NCBI RefSeq assembly: GCF_002934365.1
Contig: NZ_PTIY01000004.1
Coordinates: 124,001 to 188,000, forward strand
Source of the DNA: Methylobacter tundripaludum
GTDB lineage: Bacteria; Pseudomonadota; Gammaproteobacteria; Methylococcales; Methylomonadaceae
DNA length: 64,000 bases
Direction: 5' to 3'
Shown: positions 1-9,409 of the stretch, one piece after another
How the letters are laid out: each line of letters opens with the position of its first letter
Position numbering within the stretch: the first letter of the stretch is position 1
Translations under genes and position numbers: made by a program
The notes under the pieces: model-generated
What the model saw: the letters and a program-made list of their open reading frames with translations, nothing else
The model's database searches: none
What the model was told of the DNA's origin: nothing

Positions 1-1154
1 TGAATTCCCGGAAGGCTTAAAAAAACACCTATCGGAAATAAATAGCGCATTTTTATGAATATCCGGCTATAGGTGTCGACGCCTGAATAAATTCGCCCCG
101 CGCTATCCAGTGCGTATAAGTCGGTTAACAGGGTCTCGTTATTAATGGACGCAAGTTCCGGGTAATGTGCGGCATGTTCCTGAGCGTTTTTGAAGTCTAT
201 GCAATTGAATACATCAAAATGATTAAGGACCAGAACGGTACGATTACACAAAGGACACAGCTGATCATAAAATACGGTAAGAGAAGGCTGTTTTGCGGTA
301 ACCAGCCGGCCAATACAACGCCACCATTTGAAAGGGACCAGTAAGGTATAAAAGCTCAGCATCCCGAGGCCAAAAGGATAAATATTGAAGGACAAGGTGA
401 TACCGAGATGAAGCCCGCAGCCGATCAATAAATAGACGATGCGTAGCCGGCGTTTGGCGAAAAAGAAAATAAAGGTAAATTGGAAGATTAAAATCGTATA
501 GCCAAGGATGTTTTGCAACAGTTTATTGTTCAGCAGATAAGACATGTCGATGGCTGAAACATAATAAGGCTGTGTCGCCGGTAACCAAGTGCCTAAGCCG
601 TTGCGCCAGTGTTCGGCAAACATCTTGTGTATGGCCGAGTCAAAGTAGAGGAAGCCGAGACAGATAGCAACCGGCAGGTAGTAGGCAAGAACTGATACAG
701 TCGGTTTCGGGTAGTTGCTGTAATGAGTAAAAGGCGTACTCAGTTTGTATCGAAGATTGTCGAGTGAAAATGCCCTGTCTCCCGGCATAAAAAGCAGAAA
801 AAATCCCGTCCCGATCATGAATAAATCAAAGCCGCCGTCAAAATCCCGTTGCATCGGTGTGAAATTAACAAAAATAATCCAAATGATGTAATTGCAGGTT
901 ATTGCAAATCGGTAGCGGTAGCCGGCCACAATAAAGGCGGCAATAACGCCCCAAAGGCACAAGAAGAAAGGAATCATCGGGAATTCGACGTCTATATAGG
1001 GAACGGGGTCGAAAATTAAATGATTAAAGTACAGCAGGAAAATGATTTCCTGTAGCGTGATCAAGCCGTAAAAAATCCGGAATAAGCCTATGCCGGTGGC
1101 TGGAGCTTGCTTGAAATGAAGTTCTAAGAGTTTGGCGGGGATAAGTTTATACAT
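1..1154 (-). CDS. HTTM-family membrane protein with C-terminal DCC thiol-oxidoreductase-like domain (partial, runs off left edge)
   Basis: An open frame runs from an ATG at 1154 (MYKLIPAK) to the window edge, about 384 codons with no stop, so the C-terminus is missing. The first ~270 residues contain several hydrophobic segments with the character of the HTTM domain (horizontally transferred transmembrane domain, related to vitamin-K-dependent gamma-carboxylase). After a last membrane segment the sequence reads LTVFYDQLCPLCNRTVLVL, the CxxC start of a DCC1-like (DUF393) thiol-disulfide oxidoreductase domain. The fusion suggests a membrane redox role, but no substrate can be named. An alternative ATG at 1159 is in a different frame and stops quickly. 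The Shine-Dalgarno is weak. The frame and CxxC motif are seen directly; family names are recognition by eye. Confidence 0.75.
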   Translation of the reverse strand, partial: MYKLIPAKLLELHFKQAPATGIGLFRIFYGLITLQEIIFLLYFNHLIFDPVPYIDVEFPMIPFFLCLWGVIAAFIVAGYRYRFAITCNYIIWIIFVNFTPMQRDFDGGFDLFMIGTGFFLLFMPGDRAFSLDNLRYKLSTPFTHYSNYPKPTVSVLAYYLPVAICLGFLYFDSAIHKMFAEHWRNGLGTWLPATQPYYVSAIDMSYLLNNKLLQNILGYTILIFQFTFIFFFAKRRLRIVYLLIGCGLHLGITLSFNIYPFGLGMLSFYTLLVPFKWWRCIGRLVTAKQPSLTVFYDQLCPLCNRTVLVLNHFDVFNCIDFKNAQEHAAHYPELASINNETLLTDLYALDSAGRIYSGVDTYSRIFIKMRYLFPIGVFLSLPGI

Positions 1155-1227
1155 TTCATGATTCGGGAAATCGAGAGGATGTATAAATTATATAAGAAAT
1201 GTAGGGTTAATGTATTGAAATGTGCAG

Positions 1228-1276
1228 ACAAAACAAAGGCCGCCCCCAACTCATGATGAGCTGAAGTGAGCGGCCT
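1228..1276 (-). terminator. Rho-independent terminator of the 43-aa gene
   Basis: On the - strand the arms AGGCCGC and GCGGCCT (1237-1243 and 1270-1276) form a GC-rich hairpin followed by a T-rich tract (TTTGTTTTG). It lies about 27 bp after the stop codon of the small gene at 1303-1434 and before the HTTM gene, so it separates the two transcripts. Confidence 0.7.
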
Positions 1277-1302
1277 AAGTTAAGATTAAATCGGTTGACG
1301 GC

Positions 1303-1434
1303 TTATTTTTCGTCGTCTGGGTGCTCAGCAAATACCCACTTTACTAGGAAGTAGCCAGCAGCTATAACTACAACCGCGCCGACCATACCAGCTGGTTCTT
1401 TTAACATTTCGGTGATATCTAAGATCGCTCCCAT
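1303..1434 (-). CDS. 43-residue single-pass membrane peptide, unknown function
   Basis: ATG at 1434 to TAA at 1303-1305 encodes 43 residues. It has a short amphipathic start (MGAILDITEMLKEPAG), one hydrophobic helix at about residues 17-35 (MVGAVVVIAAGYFLVKWVF) and an acidic tail (AEHPDDEK). An AGGTAGGA Shine-Dalgarno lies 6-7 bases before the ATG, and a strong hairpin terminator follows, so this is a self-contained transcription unit. The architecture resembles the single-helix small subunits of bioenergetic membrane complexes, but no specific family is recognised. It is not CydX-like. The helix, ribosome site and terminator are visible; any role as an accessory subunit is inference. Confidence 0.75.
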   Translation of the reverse strand: MGAILDITEMLKEPAGMVGAVVVIAAGYFLVKWVFAEHPDDEK

Positions 1435-1659
1435 GGGATGTCCTACCTATAATTTTGTATTTTTAGAAATAATGCTAAGTTACATAGCAAACGGAATGAG
1501 CATAATACTTTAGGAAAAGTTAAAGTCAAGGCTTATTGTTGCGCGGTTTGAGTGATGGGATATAAATAATGTTTCCGCTTGAAATTTATTGCTCGATAGC
1601 CAATGTGGTATAGTTTAGAATCTGTTTTTTGAGTGCTGATACATTTTAGATAAGGAATT

Positions 1660-2046
1660 ATGATGAATAGATGCGTTAAAATATTACCACTGGTCGCAAT
1701 TTTCTTTACGTTATCGGCAAATGCTGACGTCCAACTAAAAGATAATTCTGAAATTTTAGGGAAATGGAATCTTCATGACGAAGCTGTCTCGTTAACTAGC
1801 CCCAAAAAGGCTGTGACTCAGGAATGGGAATTTAAGGAGGATGGAACACTTATTTCATCGGCAACTGATGTCGCAGGACGAATCAGTGCGTTGAAGATTG
1901 CATTGAAGTATTCCATCGAAAATGGCGAAATCAAAAAACAGTCCGCTCCTGGACGAGAAAAATACGAATCTTGCAAGGTAATTGAAAAACAGGGTTCGGA
2001 GATGATTTTAAAGTGTACATATTTCTTCTTTCTAACAAAAAAATAA
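1660..2046 (+). CDS. Secreted protein of unknown function, lipocalin-like size
   Basis: The 128-residue product begins with a signal peptide (MMNRCVKILPLVAIFFTLSANA, cleavage probably after ANA). The mature part is about 106 residues and rich in alternating polar/hydrophobic stretches. It contains ILGKWNL and EWEFKEDGTL, a pattern seen in small beta-barrel, lipocalin-like periplasmic proteins. AAGGA lies just ahead of the ATG. Its stop codon is 20 bases before the next start, so it is probably co-transcribed with the membrane protein at 2067. No specific family can be named. Confidence 0.75.
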   Translation: MMNRCVKILPLVAIFFTLSANADVQLKDNSEILGKWNLHDEAVSLTSPKKAVTQEWEFKEDGTLISSATDVAGRISALKIALKYSIENGEIKKQSAPGREKYESCKVIEKQGSEMILKCTYFFFLTKK

Positions 2047-2066
2047 TTTAAAAAAAGGATACAGAT

Positions 2067-2495
2067 ATGATTGGTGGCATTGTAATGATTTTAGTGGCTC
2101 TCTGGATTTATCAGTCGGCTATGAGAGCAAAAACAAGTAATGTAATGATGTGGGTCGCGATTGGTGCTGTTACATTTTTCGTTGTGCAGCTGGGATTCAT
2201 CGATCTCAACCTTTATATTTTAGAGGCTATAAGAAGCGGTGAAGGCGGCAGCGATTACGAACGTGATTTAATCAGTGTCGGCGACAGAAAAAACGAAGGC
2301 GGTTTTCAGGGATTTGGCGGCGTTCTGCTGTCGGTTTACTTGGAATTAATGCCGTCAGTTGTCGGCGTTTTAGCGGCCGCGCTGATTCGGGTAAAGTTTA
2401 TTACCAAAGAACCGATTACTGTCGGTAATTTATTTGGCGACGTTAAAGAAATGTTCCAAAGCATCAAGCAAAGCTTTAAAACCTCTGGTCAGTAA
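2067..2495 (+). CDS. Small membrane protein of unknown function
   Basis: A 142-residue protein with three likely membrane segments (about residues 2-18, 26-50 and 80-110) and a soluble tail ending VKEMFQSIKQSFKTSGQ. A loop rich in Gly, Glu and Asp separates segments 2 and 3. An AAAGGA Shine-Dalgarno precedes the ATG. It follows the secreted protein gene by 20 bp and ends just before a strong terminator, so the two form a two-gene operon. I do not recognise the family. Confidence 0.75.
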   Translation: MIGGIVMILVALWIYQSAMRAKTSNVMMWVAIGAVTFFVVQLGFIDLNLYILEAIRSGEGGSDYERDLISVGDRKNEGGFQGFGGVLLSVYLELMPSVVGVLAAALIRVKFITKEPITVGNLFGDVKEMFQSIKQSFKTSGQ

Positions 2496-2510
2496 GACGT
2501 AATGTTAGTT

Positions 2511-2543
2511 AAAAAAAGCCCAAGCAGTGCTTGGGCTTTTTTT
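2511..2543. terminator. Bidirectional Rho-independent terminator
   Basis: A perfect 9-bp stem AGCCCAAGC/GCTTGGGCT (2517-2525 and 2529-2537) with a 3-base loop. It has seven A on the left and a run of T on the right. It therefore serves both the + strand operon ending at 2495 and the convergent - strand DUF2970 gene. Confidence 0.9.
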
Positions 2544-2572
2544 ATGGTTGCGGGTTACAGCGGTTTTGATTT

Positions 2573-2764
2573 CTAACCGCCCAAAACGGTAGAAACAAGA
2601 AATACAAGACCGCAAATAAAAAGCACGGTAAAAATCACCCCCGCAATAATATACGTTGAAAGAGATCCCTGTTCGAAGTCCTTTTGCCGGTTTTCGTCAC
2701 TTTGTACTCCAATGGCGGCAGCTAGAACGCTCTTTATGATTTGAGTAATCGTTGGTTTTGACAT
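2573..2764 (-). CDS. DUF2970 small membrane protein
   Basis: Starting at the ATG at 2764 (MSKPTITQ) the product is 63 residues. This start has GGAG six bases upstream; an ATG two codons earlier abuts the GGAG and is less likely. The sequence has the DUF2970 pattern: an N-terminal helix with SVLAAAIGVQSDENRQKDFE, then one membrane helix (YIIAGVIFTVLFICGLVFLV). Members are found throughout beta- and gammaproteobacteria and have no established function. It converges with the upstream operon onto a shared terminator. Confidence 0.85.
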   Translation of the reverse strand: MSKPTITQIIKSVLAAAIGVQSDENRQKDFEQGSLSTYIIAGVIFTVLFICGLVFLVSTVLGG

Positions 2765-2858
2765 GTTCATCTCCGGCAAAAATAGAAAAAAATGATAGTG
2801 CGTGATTGTTTTTTAAGCAATGAATATATCCAAAACCAATAACCCTTGGACCGTTCCT

Positions 2859-5800
2859 ATGAGCAAAACAGAATTATTAAAACAGCAACTATCCCAGCGC
2901 ATTTTATTTCTCGATGGCGCGATGGGTACGATGATCCAAAGCTACACGCTGGAGGAAAAAGATTATCGCGGTGAACGTTTTGCTCAATGGGAGGTCGATC
3001 TTAAGGGAAATAACGATCTGTTATCGATAACCCAGCCGGACATCATTAAAGCCATTCATAGCGCTTATTTCGAAGTCGGCTCAGACATCGTTGAAACCAA
3101 TACCTTCAACGCGACCAGTATCGCGATGGCCGATTACAAAATGGAATCGCTGGCGTATGAGATCAATGTCGCGTCGGCGCGTGTGGCCAGAGAGGCGGCT
3201 GATGAATATACCCAAAAGACCCCAGAAAAGCCGCGTTTTGTCGCCGGCGTATTAGGCCCTACCAACCGCACGGCGTCCATGTCGCCCGATGTCAACGATC
3301 CGGGTTTTCGTAATATTTCATTCGACGACTTGGTCGTAGCCTATACCGAAGCCACCAAAGGCCTGATTGACGGCGGCGCGGACATTATCCTGATTGAAAC
3401 CGTTTTCGATACCCTGAATGCCAAAGCCGCCATTTTTGCGGTTGAACAGGTTTTTGAGCGGATTGGCTACAAACTGCCGGTGATGATTTCCGGCACGATT
3501 ACCGACGCATCCGGCAGAACGCTGTCAGGGCAAACCGTTGCCGCCTTCTGGAATTCGCTGAAACATGTTCAGCCGATTTCTTTCGGCTTTAACTGCGCGT
3601 TGGGCGCAACCGAATTGCGCCAGCATATCGATGAATTATCGGGCATTGCCGACACCTATATTTCCGCTCACCCTAACGCAGGCTTGCCCAACGAGTTCGG
3701 CGAATACGACGAAACGCCCGAAGCGATGGCCCAAGAGTTGGCCGATTGGGCGAAAAACGGCTACCTGAATATTATCGGCGGCTGTTGCGGAACCTCGCCT
3801 GCCAATATCAAAGCGATAGTCGAGGCCGTGCAAAAATACAGCCCCAGACAAATTCCCGAGATACCCAAACAATGCCGGTTATCGGGGCTCGAACCGCTGA
3901 ACATCGGGCCGGATTCGCTATTCGTCAATGTCGGCGAGCGCACCAACGTGACCGGTTCGGCGGCATTCAAACGTCTGGTTATTGAGGGCGATTTTGAAAC
4001 GGCGCTGGATGTGGCCAAGCAGCAAGTCGAAAACGGCGCACAAATTATCGACATCAACATGGACGAAGGTATGCTGGACTCCAAAGAGGCGATGGTGCGC
4101 TTTTTGATGTTGATCGCGTCCGAGCCGGACATTGCCAAAGTGCCGATCATGCTGGATTCGTCCAAATGGGAGATTCTGGAAGCGGGCCTTAAATGCATCC
4201 AGGGCAAAGGCGTGGTTAATTCCATCTCGCTGAAAGAAGGCGAAGCGGCGTTCATCGAACACGCCAAACTGGTGCGCCGCTATGGCGCGGCGGTTATCGT
4301 GATGGCTTTCGACGAGGAAGGCCAAGCCGATACCAAAGCCCGGAAAATCGAGATATGCCAACGGGCTTACAAGATTCTGACCGAACAAGTCGGCTTTCCG
4401 CCCGAAGACATCATTTTCGACCCCAACATCTTCGCGGTCGCCACCGGCATCGACGAACACAACAATTACGGCGTGGATTTCATAGAAGCGACCCGCGAGA
4501 TCAAGCGCACCTTACCATACGCGCTGATTTCCGGCGGCGTTTCCAACGTATCGTTTTCGTTCCGGGGCAATAACCCGGTACGGGAAGCGATCCATGCGGT
4601 GTTTCTATTCCATGCGATACAGGCGGGCATGGATATGGGGATCGTCAATGCCGGCCAGCTGGCGATTTACGAGGACATTCCGCGTGATTTACGCGATGCG
4701 GTTGAAGCGGTCATATTAAATACCCACGACGGCAGCGGCACCGACAAATTGCTGGAGCTCGCCGAGAAATACCGCGGCGACGGCAGCAGCGCCGGAAAAG
4801 AGCAGGACCTGGAATGGCGCAGCTGGCCGGTCAGAAAACGTCTGGAACATGCGTTAGTCAAAGGCATCACCGATTACATCGACGAAGACACCGAACAGGC
4901 GAGACTGGAAGCCGAAAGACCGCTGCACGTCATCGAAGGCCCGCTAATGGACGGTATGAACGTAGTCGGCGACTTGTTCGGCGCGGGCAAAATGTTCCTG
5001 CCGCAAGTGGTCAAGTCGGCACGGGTCATGAAAAAGGCCGTGGCTTATTTGATGCCGTATATGGAAGCCGACAAAGCCGCAGGCGATAGGCAAACCAACG
5101 GCAAAATTCTGATGGCGACCGTCAAAGGCGATGTGCACGACATCGGCAAGAACATCGTCGCGGTGGTATTGCAATGCAACAATTACGACGTGATCGATAT
5201 GGGCGTGATGGTGCCCGCAGAAAATATTTTGCAAACCGCGCGCCTGGAAAACGTCGACATCATCGGCTTAAGCGGCCTGATCACGCCGTCGCTGGATGAA
5301 ATGGTGCATGTCGCCAAGGAAATGCAGCGCCAGGGCTTTACCATCCCGTTGATGATAGGCGGCGCAACCACTTCGCGCGCGCATACCGCGGTAAAAATCG
5401 CCCCGAATTACGACGGCCCGATAGTTTACGTGACCGATGCATCGCGCGGCGTCGGCGTCGCCAGCAACTTGCTGAGCGCCGATTTAAAAGACGATTTCGT
5501 CAAAGGCATCAGCGAAGAATACGAGGAAGTTCGGGAACGGCACAAAGGCCGCGAAGCCAAAACCAAGCAACATCCGTTGGAAGAAGCCCGGCGCAATAAA
5601 TTCAACTGGGGCAACTACGAGCCGGTTCAACCGTCGTTCCTGGGCATCAAGGTCATCGATCATTTCCCGTTGGACACGCTGGTCTGGTATATCGACTGGT
5701 CGCCGTTTTTCCAAACCTGGGAAATGGCCGGAAGCTATCCCAAAATACTCGACGATAAAGTCATCGGCGTCGAAGCCAGAAAACTGTTCGACGACGCTCA

Positions 5801-6536
5801 GGACATGCTGAAAAAAATCCTTCGCGAAGAATGGCTGACCGCCCGCGCCGTGGTCGGCTTCTTCCCGGCCAACAGCGACGGCGATGATGTCGTGGTCTAC
5901 ACCGATGACGCTCGCACCGAGAAGAAAGAAACCCTGCATCATTTGCGTCAGCAAAACGTCAAAGCGCCGGGCAGGCCGAATTACTGCCTGTCCGATTTTA
6001 TCGCCCCGATTGACAGCGGCAAAGCCGACTACATCGGCGCTTTTGCGGTCACGACCGGCATCGGCATCGAACAAAAACTGCAAGAATTTGAGCGGGACAA
6101 TGACGATTACAGCGCGATCATGCTGAAAGCCTTGGCCGACAGATTGGCCGAAGCGTTTGCGGAATACATGCATCAGGTGGTCAGGAAAGAGTATTGGGGC
6201 TATGCCCAAGATGAAACACATGAAGCCGATCAGTTAATCAACGAAGCCTATCAAGGCATACGGCCAGCGCCCGGCTATCCTGCGTGTCCCGATCATACCG
6301 AGAAGGGCAAGCTGTTTGAGTTGCTCAACGTGACCGAACATACCAGCATTGAACTGACCGAAAGCTATGCGATGTACCCGGCCTCGGCGGTCAGCGGCTG
6401 GTATTTTTCCCATCCCGAATCGCAGTATTTTAACGTCGGCAAGATAGATAAAGACCAGCTGCAGGATTACGCCAGACGTAAAGGCATTGCCGAAGAAGTC
6501 GCCGAGCGTTGGCTGGCCGCGCATTTGCATCATTGA
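2859..6536 (+). CDS. metH: Cobalamin-dependent methionine synthase
   Basis: Transfers a methyl group from 5-methyltetrahydrofolate through cobalamin to homocysteine, making methionine and tetrahydrofolate in the cytoplasm. From the ATG at 2859 ([10 protein letters not shown]) it is 1225 residues, close to E. coli MetH; an in-frame ATG at 2820 would add 13 residues without a ribosome site. All four modules are visible. The homocysteine domain carries zinc-ligand cysteines in FNCALG (C246) and GGCCGTSPA (C309, C310). A pterin-binding domain follows ([12 protein letters not shown]). The B12 domain has DVHDIGKN, with the cobalt-ligating His near residue 760. The C-terminal reactivation domain includes [15 protein letters not shown]. 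No cobalamin riboswitch fits in the short upstream gap. A glutaredoxin-like gene follows after 1 bp. Confidence 0.97.
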   Translation: MSKTELLKQQLSQRILFLDGAMGTMIQSYTLEEKDYRGERFAQWEVDLKGNNDLLSITQPDIIKAIHSAYFEVGSDIVETNTFNATSIAMADYKMESLAYEINVASARVAREAADEYTQKTPEKPRFVAGVLGPTNRTASMSPDVNDPGFRNISFDDLVVAYTEATKGLIDGGADIILIETVFDTLNAKAAIFAVEQVFERIGYKLPVMISGTITDASGRTLSGQTVAAFWNSLKHVQPISFGFNCALGATELRQHIDELSGIADTYISAHPNAGLPNEFGEYDETPEAMAQELADWAKNGYLNIIGGCCGTSPANIKAIVEAVQKYSPRQIPEIPKQCRLSGLEPLNIGPDSLFVNVGERTNVTGSAAFKRLVIEGDFETALDVAKQQVENGAQIIDINMDEGMLDSKEAMVRFLMLIASEPDIAKVPIMLDSSKWEILEAGLKCIQGKGVVNSISLKEGEAAFIEHAKLVRRYGAAVIVMAFDEEGQADTKARKIEICQRAYKILTEQVGFPPEDIIFDPNIFAVATGIDEHNNYGVDFIEATREIKRTLPYALISGGVSNVSFSFRGNNPVREAIHAVFLFHAIQAGMDMGIVNAGQLAIYEDIPRDLRDAVEAVILNTHDGSGTDKLLELAEKYRGDGSSAGKEQDLEWRSWPVRKRLEHALVKGITDYIDEDTEQARLEAERPLHVIEGPLMDGMNVVGDLFGAGKMFLPQVVKSARVMKKAVAYLMPYMEADKAAGDRQTNGKILMATVKGDVHDIGKNIVAVVLQCNNYDVIDMGVMVPAENILQTARLENVDIIGLSGLITPSLDEMVHVAKEMQRQGFTIPLMIGGATTSRAHTAVKIAPNYDGPIVYVTDASRGVGVASNLLSADLKDDFVKGISEEYEEVRERHKGREAKTKQHPLEEARRNKFNWGNYEPVQPSFLGIKVIDHFPLDTLVWYIDWSPFFQTWEMAGSYPKILDDKVIGVEARKLFDDAQDMLKKILREEWLTARAVVGFFPANSDGDDVVVYTDDARTEKKETLHHLRQQNVKAPGRPNYCLSDFIAPIDSGKADYIGAFAVTTGIGIEQKLQEFERDNDDYSAIMLKALADRLAEAFAEYMHQVVRKEYWGYAQDETHEADQLINEAYQGIRPAPGYPACPDHTEKGKLFELLNVTEHTSIELTESYAMYPASAVSGWYFSHPESQYFNVGKIDKDQLQDYARRKGIAEEVAERWLAAHLHH

Positions 6537-6537
6537 T

Positions 6538-6777
6538 ATGCGCTTGATACTGTTCGGCACATTCGGCTGCCATCTTTGCGAACAGGCTGAGGTTATTGTT
6601 AGTACCTGTGTGCCGGATGGCGTTGACTATGTGGATATTGCCGAGCAGGAACAGTGGCAGGAGCGATATGCTGTGCGTATTCCGGTTTTGTATGATCCAG
6701 AGACCAAGCAGGAGCTGGGTTGGCCGTTTGATTTGGCTGAGGTTGAAGATTTTGTTTGTCGTGTAGCCCGTATGTAG
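6538..6777 (+). CDS. Glutaredoxin-like (DUF836) protein
   Basis: A 79-residue protein that opens MRLILFGTFGCHLCEQAE, giving the CxxC redox motif typical of the small glutaredoxin-like DUF836 family, followed by the cis-Pro segment RIPVLYD. The ATG lies one base after the metH stop, so the gene is translationally linked to metH. A longer reading from 6487 would only overlap the metH tail. A thiol-redox role next to a cysteine- and cobalt-dependent enzyme is plausible but not shown. Confidence 0.85.
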   Translation: MRLILFGTFGCHLCEQAEVIVSTCVPDGVDYVDIAEQEQWQERYAVRIPVLYDPETKQELGWPFDLAEVEDFVCRVARM

Positions 6778-6799
6778 CGTAGCGGAATATGGGATGATC

Positions 6800-6838
6800 G
6801 GAGTCACGAACCCCAGGATTTCGTAAGCCCCATCCAGG
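6800..6838. repeat. 39-bp dispersed repeat, copy A
   Basis: GGAGTCACG...CCATCCAGG recurs at 36678-36716 with 32 of 39 positions identical. Both copies are intergenic and immediately downstream of a + strand gene. Nature unknown. Confidence 0.5.
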
Positions 6839-6904
6839 TTTGCTGGGCTGAGTTTTTTGATGTTCATCACCAACCAGGTGTTTACTTATAGATGTGCGTA
6901 GGAA

Positions 6905-7609
6905 ATGAATCGAATTCTTATCGTAATAGGAACTATCGCGGGGATAATACTCCTTGTTCCGGTGATTCCGTATGTATCAATGTACGGCTTCCATTGGGTT
7001 AACTCGCAAGAAGTATGGGGACAGTTTGGTGACTTTTTTGGCGGCTTACTAAATCCAATTTATGCATTTCTGGCGTTTCTAGCATTGCTTTATACAACCT
7101 CCCTTCAAGCAGCAGAGTTTAAGCGGACGGCCAATTCGATGCAGCAACAATTGGATCACCTCAAGCATTCGGCTGAGAAGGAAGATATTTTTAAAATTAT
7201 AAAAGACATTGATGATGATCTTGAGGCCATCTTAAAAACGGTAGTAAGCCCTGATGGGTCTCAGACAGAGCTAAATGTTAATCATATAATTCATGAAGGC
7301 TTTAGACTCAGAAATATATCTATCAAAACTCAGAGTTACAATGATTTCATAAGTCTTGCAAATTCTAGTGGAAGTATAGTTGAGTCGGTTTATCTTAGGT
7401 TGGCTTTGTCTATAGGCAGCTTATTTAGACATTTAAATATGTACTATGAAATTTCTAATGAATCTTCATATGTGTCAGATTATTTTAGATACAAGTATTT
7501 TATGGTCGGCCAACTTCTAAAAGATATTGGTAATGTCGACGAGGAAATATATGATTTTTTTCTGTCGGCCAACGAAGTTCATGAGCAACAAGAAAAATCA
7601 AAGCTGTAA
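6905..7609 (+). CDS. Membrane protein resembling putative phage abortive infection proteins (PutAbiC-type)
   Basis: 234 residues. An N-terminal membrane helix (about 4-24) is followed by WGQFGDFFGGLLNPIYAF leading into a second helix (about 50-68), then a cytoplasmic, coiled-coil-prone region (TANSMQQQLDHLKHSAEK) and a helical C-terminal domain. The QFGDFFGGLLNP signature before the second helix is characteristic of the family annotated as putative phage abortive infection proteins. Base composition is visibly more AT-rich than metH next door, consistent with horizontal acquisition. There is no obvious partner gene. The family call is from motif memory. Confidence 0.65.
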   Translation: MNRILIVIGTIAGIILLVPVIPYVSMYGFHWVNSQEVWGQFGDFFGGLLNPIYAFLAFLALLYTTSLQAAEFKRTANSMQQQLDHLKHSAEKEDIFKIIKDIDDDLEAILKTVVSPDGSQTELNVNHIIHEGFRLRNISIKTQSYNDFISLANSSGSIVESVYLRLALSIGSLFRHLNMYYEISNESSYVSDYFRYKYFMVGQLLKDIGNVDEEIYDFFLSANEVHEQQEKSKL

Positions 7610-7761
7610 GGCGGATATTTGTAACTAAAGTTTCGGAGTTCGTTTTTATCCGCATAACAGTCGCTCATCCTTGGTTCCAAGCGGGACGGGGCTTGTAAGC
7701 CCATCCCTAACCTTTCTGCGATGTTCGAAGCGCTGTTACATTTAACCAAAGCCAAACGTTT

Positions 7762-7786
7762 CGGTCGGGGCAGCATGCCCCGACCG
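7762..7786. repeat. 10-bp GC-rich inverted repeat
   Basis: CGGTCGGGGC and GCCCCGACCG flank a 5-base loop. There is no T-run, so it is more likely a repeat element or mRNA hairpin than an intrinsic terminator. It lies 43 bp before the DUF3574 gene. Confidence 0.5.
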
Positions 7787-7828
7787 GCTTTCAGTTATGT
7801 CTATCGAGATATAATAAAAAAACACCCT

Positions 7829-8203
7829 ATGAAAAACTGTTTATTGCTGCTTACCGTCTTGGCCTGTCTAGGCTGCGCACCTGCCAATCAACTGAACCGC
7901 TTTTATTTCGGCATGAATAAACCTACCGGTGGAGCAGTCAGTGAGCAGGCGTTTAATCAATTTTTGCAGCAAGAAATCGGTTCGCGTTTCCCTAAAGGCT
8001 TAACGCTGTTTGAAGCAAAAGGGCAATGGAAAAGTGCAAACGGCACGATTGAGCAGGAAAAAAGCCGGGTGGTGGAAATCGTTTGCGATGATACGCCGGA
8101 AAACCGCGACAAAGTCGCCGCTATCGCCGCAAAATATAAGGCATTGTTTGCACAAGAGGCGGTGATGGTCATTAAAAGCCAGCCTGAAATTGTTTTTCAT
8201 TAA
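7829..8203 (+). CDS. DUF3574 lipoprotein-like protein
   Basis: 124 residues from the ATG at 7829 (MKNCLLLLTVLACLGCAP). The N-terminus is a signal sequence with Cys residues that could serve as a lipidation site. The mature region, with VSEQAFNQFLQQEI, FPKGLTLFEAKGQW and KSRVVEIV, is the pattern of DUF3574 proteins, which are short alpha/beta domains of unknown role. Longer in-frame starts exist upstream, but only this one gives a sensible signal peptide. No clear operon partner. Confidence 0.8.
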   Translation: MKNCLLLLTVLACLGCAPANQLNRFYFGMNKPTGGAVSEQAFNQFLQQEIGSRFPKGLTLFEAKGQWKSANGTIEQEKSRVVEIVCDDTPENRDKVAAIAAKYKALFAQEAVMVIKSQPEIVFH

Positions 8204-8256
8204 TAATCGGAATTTAAAGCGGTCTCACGATAAAGCTGTAAGGCGGATACAGGGTA

Positions 8257-8295
8257 GCGTTTCCGGCGAATTCGGGTGATGATTGCCGGAAACGC
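8257..8295. repeat. Palindromic repeat, copy 1
   Basis: A perfect 11-bp inverted repeat, GCGTTTCCGGC/GCCGGAAACGC, around a 17-base centre. The reverse complement of this unit, centre included, recurs at 31404-31440, so this is a dispersed element and not a local hairpin. A 17-base string just upstream (8233-8249) is also found at 7601-7617. Confidence 0.65.
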
Positions 8296-8413
8296 GGGAT
8301 GCCCGTTGCCGCTTGAACCGGCTTATTGCCGCCGCCATGACGGATTCAGCAATTTCTGTCAGGCGTTGTCGGCTTCCGGGCGATAGTCTATCGATTGCCG
8401 AGGAGATATTTCG

Positions 8414-9298
8414 TTGAGCACAACAACCGCAGAGAGCTATCGCGCCAGATTCCGCAAAGTGCTTGAGTACATCGACGCCAATCTGGACGACGAGCTTAGC
8501 GTAAAGCAACTCAGCAGTGTTGCCGCTTTCTCGAAATATCATTTCGACCGGCAGTTTGCTGAATTTTTTGGAATCGGAGTCTACAAATACGTCCAGCTAT
8601 GCCGGATGAAACGGGCTTCCTATCAGCTTGCATTTCGCTGCGGCAGTCAAGTTATCGACATTGCATTGGCCAATGGTTACGAAAGCCCCGAGTCGTTCTC
8701 GCGCGCATTCAGGAAGAGCATCGGGCAATCGCCGTCCGAATTCAGAAAACAGCCGCTGTGGAATCTTTGGTGCGCAACCTATCAACCATTGACTGAACTG
8801 AGGAACCATTACATGAGGTCTGCAAAACCAGCCGAACAGGTCAAGCTCATCAACTTCAACGATACAAAAGTCGCCGTCTTTGAGCATCGCGGCGATCCGC
8901 GACTGGTCGGGAATTCCGTGCGTAGTTTTATAGAATGGCGAAAGCAGAATCATCTGCCGCCGAAAATCAGCGCCACTTTCAATATTCTCTACGACAACCC
9001 GGCGGACGTTGCGCCAGAGAACTATCGATTTGACATCTGCGCCGCAACCGATAAAGGTGTGGGCGATAACCAATTTGGCGTTGTGGGCAAGATAATTCCG
9101 GGTGGCCGATGCGCCGTGCTGCGGCATATCGGTTCCGACGATACGCTCGGCGAGACGGTCAGTTATCTGTACTCGGAATGGCTGCCGCAAAGCAGAGAGA
9201 CGCCGCGAGATTTTCCGCTGTATTTGCAGCGCATCCGGTTCTTTCCTGATGTGCCGGAATGCGAGGCCATTACCGATGTATTCCTACCTCTCGGCTAG
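8414..9298 (+). CDS. AraC-family regulator with GyrI-like effector domain
   Basis: 294 residues from a TTG at 8414, chosen because GAGGAGA sits 8 bases upstream. Residues ~10-110 form the two helix-turn-helix AraC DNA-binding domain (DELSVKQLSSVAAFSKYHFD and YESPESFSRAFRKSIGQSP). Residues ~135-290 are a GyrI-like/effector-binding domain (VKLINFNDTKVAVFEHRGDP, IPGGRCAVLRHIGSDD). This N-HTH/C-GyrI arrangement is that of SoxS/Rob-like regulators such as those acting on drug-efflux or stress genes. The gene stands alone, so its target is not evident. Confidence 0.9.
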   Translation: MSTTTAESYRARFRKVLEYIDANLDDELSVKQLSSVAAFSKYHFDRQFAEFFGIGVYKYVQLCRMKRASYQLAFRCGSQVIDIALANGYESPESFSRAFRKSIGQSPSEFRKQPLWNLWCATYQPLTELRNHYMRSAKPAEQVKLINFNDTKVAVFEHRGDPRLVGNSVRSFIEWRKQNHLPPKISATFNILYDNPADVAPENYRFDICAATDKGVGDNQFGVVGKIIPGGRCAVLRHIGSDDTLGETVSYLYSEWLPQSRETPRDFPLYLQRIRFFPDVPECEAITDVFLPLG

Positions 9299-9351
9299 CT
9301 TGTTGAAACGCCGGTCTGTCGGAGGAAAAACGCGGGAAGGTGTAATTTTTA

Positions 9352-9384
9352 GGGCGCAATACAGCAAATATCACTATTGCGCCC
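9352..9384. repeat. 10-bp inverted repeat between convergent genes
   Basis: GGGCGCAATA/TATTGCGCCC with a 13-base loop lies between the AraC-family gene and the convergent gene at 9410-9724. It could act as a transcription stop for either, but there is no T tract. Confidence 0.5.
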
Positions 9385-9409
9385 GACAAGCCTGAATAAG
9401 CTGAAACCG

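Noticed and set aside
2780-2858. Possible cobalamin riboswitch before metH
   Set aside because: Fewer than 80 bases are available and no B12-box-like conserved sequence is present.
5484-6221. A 245-codon - strand open frame inside metH
   Set aside because: Shadow of metH, with no ribosome site and composition of an antisense frame.
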